DNA from: Nigrospora sphaerica
Taxonomy: Eukaryota; Ascomycota; Sordariomycetes; Amphisphaeriales; Apiosporaceae
Direction of reading: 5' to 3'
Length of the DNA stretch: 64,000 bases
Assembly: GCA_018287875.1 (NCBI GenBank)
Contig: JAGVVL010000002.1
Coordinates: 4,774,001-4,838,000 of the forward strand
Position 1 is the first letter of the stretch. Every line of letters starts with the position of its first letter. Below are positions 60,543 through 64,000 of the stretch, in pieces. Under the pieces are notes generated by a model. The model was not told the origin of the DNA. It made no database searches and saw nothing but the letters and a program-made list of their open reading frames with translations. The position numbers were made by a program, and so were the translations under genes.

Positions 60543-62291
60543 ATGGCTGACGCGGATATCATCACGCCGCCGGACTCGAGCTCGGGATCAGAGACGGCCG
60601 CATCGCCGCCCCGATGGGCTTCCGCCTGCGACTGGGAAGCCTACCGCGGCACCATCACCCATCTCTACGAGGAACGTGGCATGAGCCTGGACCGTGTCGT
60701 CCAAACGATGCGTGATAAGCACGGTTTCCTTGCAACGTACGCTGGTTGAGGGAACCACCCTTCCCCCCACACCGCGAGAGACGACGCCGTGCTAATCCGT
60801 CCCCCCCTCTCCCACAGCAAGAAAATGTACAAGGCCCGCTTCAAGAAGTGGAATGTAAATAAGAATCTGCGGTACGAACTGGTGTCCAAGCTGTTGGAGC
60901 AGAAGCAGACCCAGGAGGCCATCGCCATGGGCGATCTTGCCCCCGTGGTCCTGTTCGAGGGCCGCCAGGTCGACTCGCGGCGGCTGAAGGAGTACGTGCG
61001 CCGGACGAAGCGGCCGGGGCTCCGCGTCCGGGCCGCCGTGCCGACGCCGCCGACGCCGTCGCCGTCGCCCGTGGCCCTGGTGCTCGCGGCCCCGGCGGCC
61101 GTCGGCGTGCCTGAGGAGTGCATGCACCTCCTCCGAGACCACGTGCGGGCGTCCGTGGATCCCCGGTTGTGGCAGAGCGAGGGCGCGCTGCGCAACGCCG
61201 AGTACACGCGCCAGCTCCTATTCTGGAACCAGATGCTTAACCAGACGCACGGTATGCTGCAGCGCGGCGACACGACCCAGGCCTTCCAGACCTTTGGCCA
61301 GGTCCTGGACCAGTACAAGCGCTTCCTTCAAGACGGCAACTCACGCCTGTTCATCTATACCTACCTCGCCATCTGCCGTCTGCTCGTCGATCGGCCCGAG
61401 ATGGCGCGGTCCCGTAAGCCACTCTCCCGGTTCTCTGTTCTCCCTTTTGGCACGGCATCTCGGTCCTCGTCCCCCTGCTGCTCTCCGTTCCATCGTCCCG
61501 GCTCCGAGGCACGCTCCACAGACACTTGCACTTTTCTTCTTTTTCTTTTTTCTTCTCCCTTTAGTCTTGAGGTACTACTGACACCGAGCGTTCTAGTGAT
61601 TGCCCATATCCACGAGCTATGCAAGATTGTCAACGGTGACGCCCATCCGCTGAGCCGTGTCATGGGGCGGATCCGGCGTATGGAGTCGTCGGACATTCAG
61701 CAGTACGCCCGTCACCTCATCACATTCTACATGGACTGTATGGTAGCGCTGTGTGCTGATAGCCCGTTTTTCGCCATGGAGAACCTGCAACTCCGCACGC
61801 GGCTTCTCAGCGTCCAAGCTGACGAGGGGTTTCTGGAACGACAGGTCGCCGTCTCGGAGTGCCAGCGGGTTGTGGAAGCCATTGAAAAGCAACCAATACG
61901 CTGGAAGGATGTCCTGGTCGGCGTGGTCGACACCATCTCGTTTGTTGCCCAAACGCTGCCACCTGGCGAGCGCAGCTTCGCTTCGGCATTGCGAGTGGTG
62001 CCCCACCTACGCCAGTGGTATCTGTTTCTCAGTTTCAAGGCGGCGGTGCAGGAAAAGGACGTCGCGGGCGTCATGCCCCTGTTTGACCAGTTGCTCGAGC
62101 TTCCCGTGCACGATGCCGACATGAGGGGCCGGCAGGCTTGGGTCCTTGCGCACCTGGAGATTACAATGCGCAATGCCGGCGACAGAGAGGCCACGGAGCG
62201 GGCCGCATCCAAGTACCGAGCCGTAGTGGATAGGCTGCGGGAGGAAGCACAAGCACTGCCATTGAGGGGTCCACGGGGTGCCGTCTCATAA
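60543..62291 (+). CDS. Clr5-domain protein, function unknown
   Basis: Three exons, 60543-60736, 60818-61413 and 61597-62291, giving 494 residues; both introns are GT-AG (81 and 183 nt). The N-terminal Clr5 domain (about residues 28-80) shows CDWEAYRGTITHLYEERGMS, then VVQTMRDKHGFLAT|KKMYKARFKKWNVNKNLRYE. This small fungal domain is named after fission-yeast Clr5, a silencing factor; the many filamentous-fungal paralogues are mostly uncharacterised. Residues about 95-180 contain a Pro-rich linker. The C-terminal 300 residues are helical, with no recognised repeats (LRNAEYTRQLLFWNQMLNQT, DIQQYARHLITFYMDCMVAL). A role in transcription or chromatin is possible by family name only. Intron 2 is unusually pyrimidine-rich. 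Confidence 0.85.
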
Positions 62292-62823
62292 CGACCCCTA
62301 GTAGGAGAGGAGGTAGGTAAGTACTAGCTTAGAAGGAGGAGGTAAGACATGTGTATGAGGTACGTAGTCGGCGCCACGACCGCTAGAGATTACGTCGCTA
62401 CGACATCCATGCACGGGAGACACGAAGGGGAAGCCCTCGGTTATGCTGTTTCTAGCAATCACATCAGGTTGCTTCCCGTGGTGGCGGAGGGGTGAGTTCA
62501 GTTCAACGGATTCGGCAGCGGATTCGGCAGAGGGGCAAAAGGGCTCGCTCGAAGGGCCGATGGTTCCGACCCCTCAATACGTCAGTCAGCCCTGGTCCGA
62601 TACAGGCCGATAAGTGCAGAAAATGATCTTATCAGCACGCGCCCCATCCCATCGCCATGCGCTTTCGGCAACTCTAAGAGCTCGTCAACCCTCCTCGCTC
62701 TACACGCATCGAATCGCCTCCCACTCAAACGACGAACGCGTCGAAAGCCGCGTCGAGGAAACGACGCCGATTTCTCAACCAAACAGCGACACAGAGCCGG
62801 CCAGCTTGCGCGAGCCGCCCACA
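62292..62823. other. Intergenic region
   Basis: 530 bp with AGGTAAGTAC and GAGGTACG motifs near 62315-62365 and the probable Cia1 promoter. No gene seen. Confidence 0.5.
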
Positions 62824-64000
62824 ATGCCACCACCCGAGACGGCCGCCGAGGCCACGGCCTCGCCCTCGGCCTCTCACGCAGGCCTGAAACTCGTTGCGCT
62901 GCCCCATTTCCAGCCAGAACTGTACGACCGCGCTTGGGCATCGGCGCCGCACCCAACCCTACCCCTCATCGCCACAGCGCATCAGAAATCCACCACCGTT
63001 TTCTCCCTCTCGACCCTCAGCTCGCATAGCACCCTCAGCGGTGGTCACACGCGCTCCGTACGCTCCGTCACTTGGAAACCCAACCTGCCCGCCCCGAAGC
63101 TGTGCCTGGTCACAGGCTCTTTCGACTCAACCGCCGGTCTCTGGCGTTGGGAGGACGAGAACGCCGCCGGTAGCAGTCTCGAGGTCGATGTCGCTGGTGG
63201 TGCTACGGCCGGCAATGACGGTGAGGGCGAGAAGGACTGGGAGTTTGCGCTGGTCCTGGAGGGGCACGACTCCGAGGTCAAGTCGGTGGCCTTCTCGCCC
63301 ACCGGACAGTACCTCGCTACTTGCAGCCGGGACAAGTCGGTCTGGATCTGGGAGGACGTGGGCGCCAATGAGACGGACGACGAGTGGGAGACGGTTGCCG
63401 TGCTGAACGAGCACGAAGGCGACGTCAAGGCCATTGCCTGGTGTCCCGAGACCAACCGCAGCGGCCGCGGCCGTTACAGCAATGACGTGCTGGCCAGCGC
63501 AAGCTACGACAATACGGTGCGGATATGGCGCGAAGACGATGACGGCGAGTGGGTATGCGTGGCCGTTCTAGAGGGCCACGGCGGCACCGTGTGGGGTGTG
63601 CAGTGGGAACCCAAACCGAAGGGCACGAGGTTCCCACGGCTGCTTACGTGGAGCGCCGACCGCGCCATTCGAGTATGGACCCTCAAGGAGGAAAGTGACG
63701 ACGACGAAGCGCCGCGGCATGCCTGGGGAGCCATCGGCGGCATCCCCAACACCATGCGCAGATCACTCAAGGAGGAATGGGAATGCACAGCGACACTGCC
63801 CACTGTTCACACGAGGGACGTCTACTCGGCCTCGTGGAGCGCAGATTCGGGCATGGTGGCCAGCACAGGTAGCGACGGTGTCATTGCCATCTACAAGGAG
63901 GAAGAGGAGGAGGAAGGCGAACCGGCCGCGCGGGACCCGGCCGGCCACGCCACTGAGGACGAGGCCGCCGCCGAGCTGGACGGCGATGTTCCCATGACCG
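62824..64000 (+). CDS. cia1: Cia1 iron-sulfur assembly WD40 protein (partial)
   Basis: Open frame from the ATG at 62824 to the right edge, about 392 residues visible and no stop, so the 3' end is missing. Cia1 (CIAO1) is the WD40 scaffold of the cytosolic iron-sulfur protein assembly targeting complex. At least six beta-propeller blades show as GH...WD-type repeats: GGHTRSVRSVTWKP, LEGHDSEVKSVAFSPTGQYL with SRDKSVWIWE, LNEHEGDVKAIAWCP with ASASYDNTVRIW, LEGHGGTVWGVQWEP with WSADRAIRVW, and VHTRDVYSASWSADSG with STGSDGVIAIY. WVRSVTWKP-like first-blade and VKSVAFSPTGQYLATCSRDK sequences are diagnostic. The C-terminal part of the last blade lies beyond the window. Acidic, low-complexity inserts lie between blades, as usual in filamentous fungi. 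No intron is evident in the visible part. Confidence 0.9.
   Translation, partial: MPPPETAAEATASPSASHAGLKLVALPHFQPELYDRAWASAPHPTLPLIATAHQKSTTVFSLSTLSSHSTLSGGHTRSVRSVTWKPNLPAPKLCLVTGSFDSTAGLWRWEDENAAGSSLEVDVAGGATAGNDGEGEKDWEFALVLEGHDSEVKSVAFSPTGQYLATCSRDKSVWIWEDVGANETDDEWETVAVLNEHEGDVKAIAWCPETNRSGRGRYSNDVLASASYDNTVRIWREDDDGEWVCVAVLEGHGGTVWGVQWEPKPKGTRFPRLLTWSADRAIRVWTLKEESDDDEAPRHAWGAIGGIPNTMRRSLKEEWECTATLPTVHTRDVYSASWSADSGMVASTGSDGVIAIYKEEEEEEGEPAARDPAGHATEDEAAAELDGDVPMT

Overview
The window is nuclear DNA of a filamentous ascomycete, probably a Sordariomycete and perhaps of the order Hypocreales. The evidence is short GT-AG introns (mostly 49-190 nt) with CTNAC-type branch sites, GC-rich coding sequence, dispersed genes on both strands, and proteins with clear fungal relatives (Prm1, Clr5-domain, Gag1-like clamp, Arb2-tailed Hda1). 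Genus level is a guess. No rRNA, tRNA, CRISPR array, intact transposon or secondary-metabolite cluster was seen.

Layout, left to right: Mus7/MMS22 repair protein (-, six exons); a small one-pass membrane protein (+); MutY adenine DNA glycosylase (+); a 2.9 kb gene-poor stretch; Prm1 plasma-membrane fusion protein (+); Pex14-family peroxin (-); Ies2-type INO80 subunit (+); an uncharacterised basic nuclear protein (+); a Gag1-like clamp protein (+); a large chromodomain protein (-); Rab11/Ypt3 GTPase (+); Brx1 ribosome-assembly factor (+); an F-box-like protein (+); Hda1-type class II histone deacetylase (+); an SR-rich coiled-coil protein (+); a decayed kinase-like pseudogene (+); an APC amino-acid permease (+); p23/Sba1 co-chaperone (-); Vps24 ESCRT-III subunit (+); a Clr5-domain protein (+); and Cia1, a WD40 protein cut by the right edge (+).

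This looks like an ordinary housekeeping region, not an operon or dedicated cluster. Several genes nevertheless serve chromatin and genome maintenance (Mus7, MutY, Ies2, chromodomain protein, Hda1). The chromodomain protein and Hda1 lie about 10 kb apart, which is notable because fungal class II deacetylases act with chromodomain proteins in heterochromatin silencing; a physical link between these two is only inferred.

I rebuilt exon structures by hand from splice signals and reading-frame phase; every multi-exon model adds up to a whole number of codons. Points of interest are three GC-AG introns, microexons of 13 and 18 nt, an unusual spacing of the MutY iron-sulfur cysteines, one clear pseudogene, and several proteins or domains I could not identify. 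Intergenic stretches are long (0.5-3 kb) and hold mainly simple repeats, small inverted repeats and recurrent AGGTAC/GTACCT motifs.
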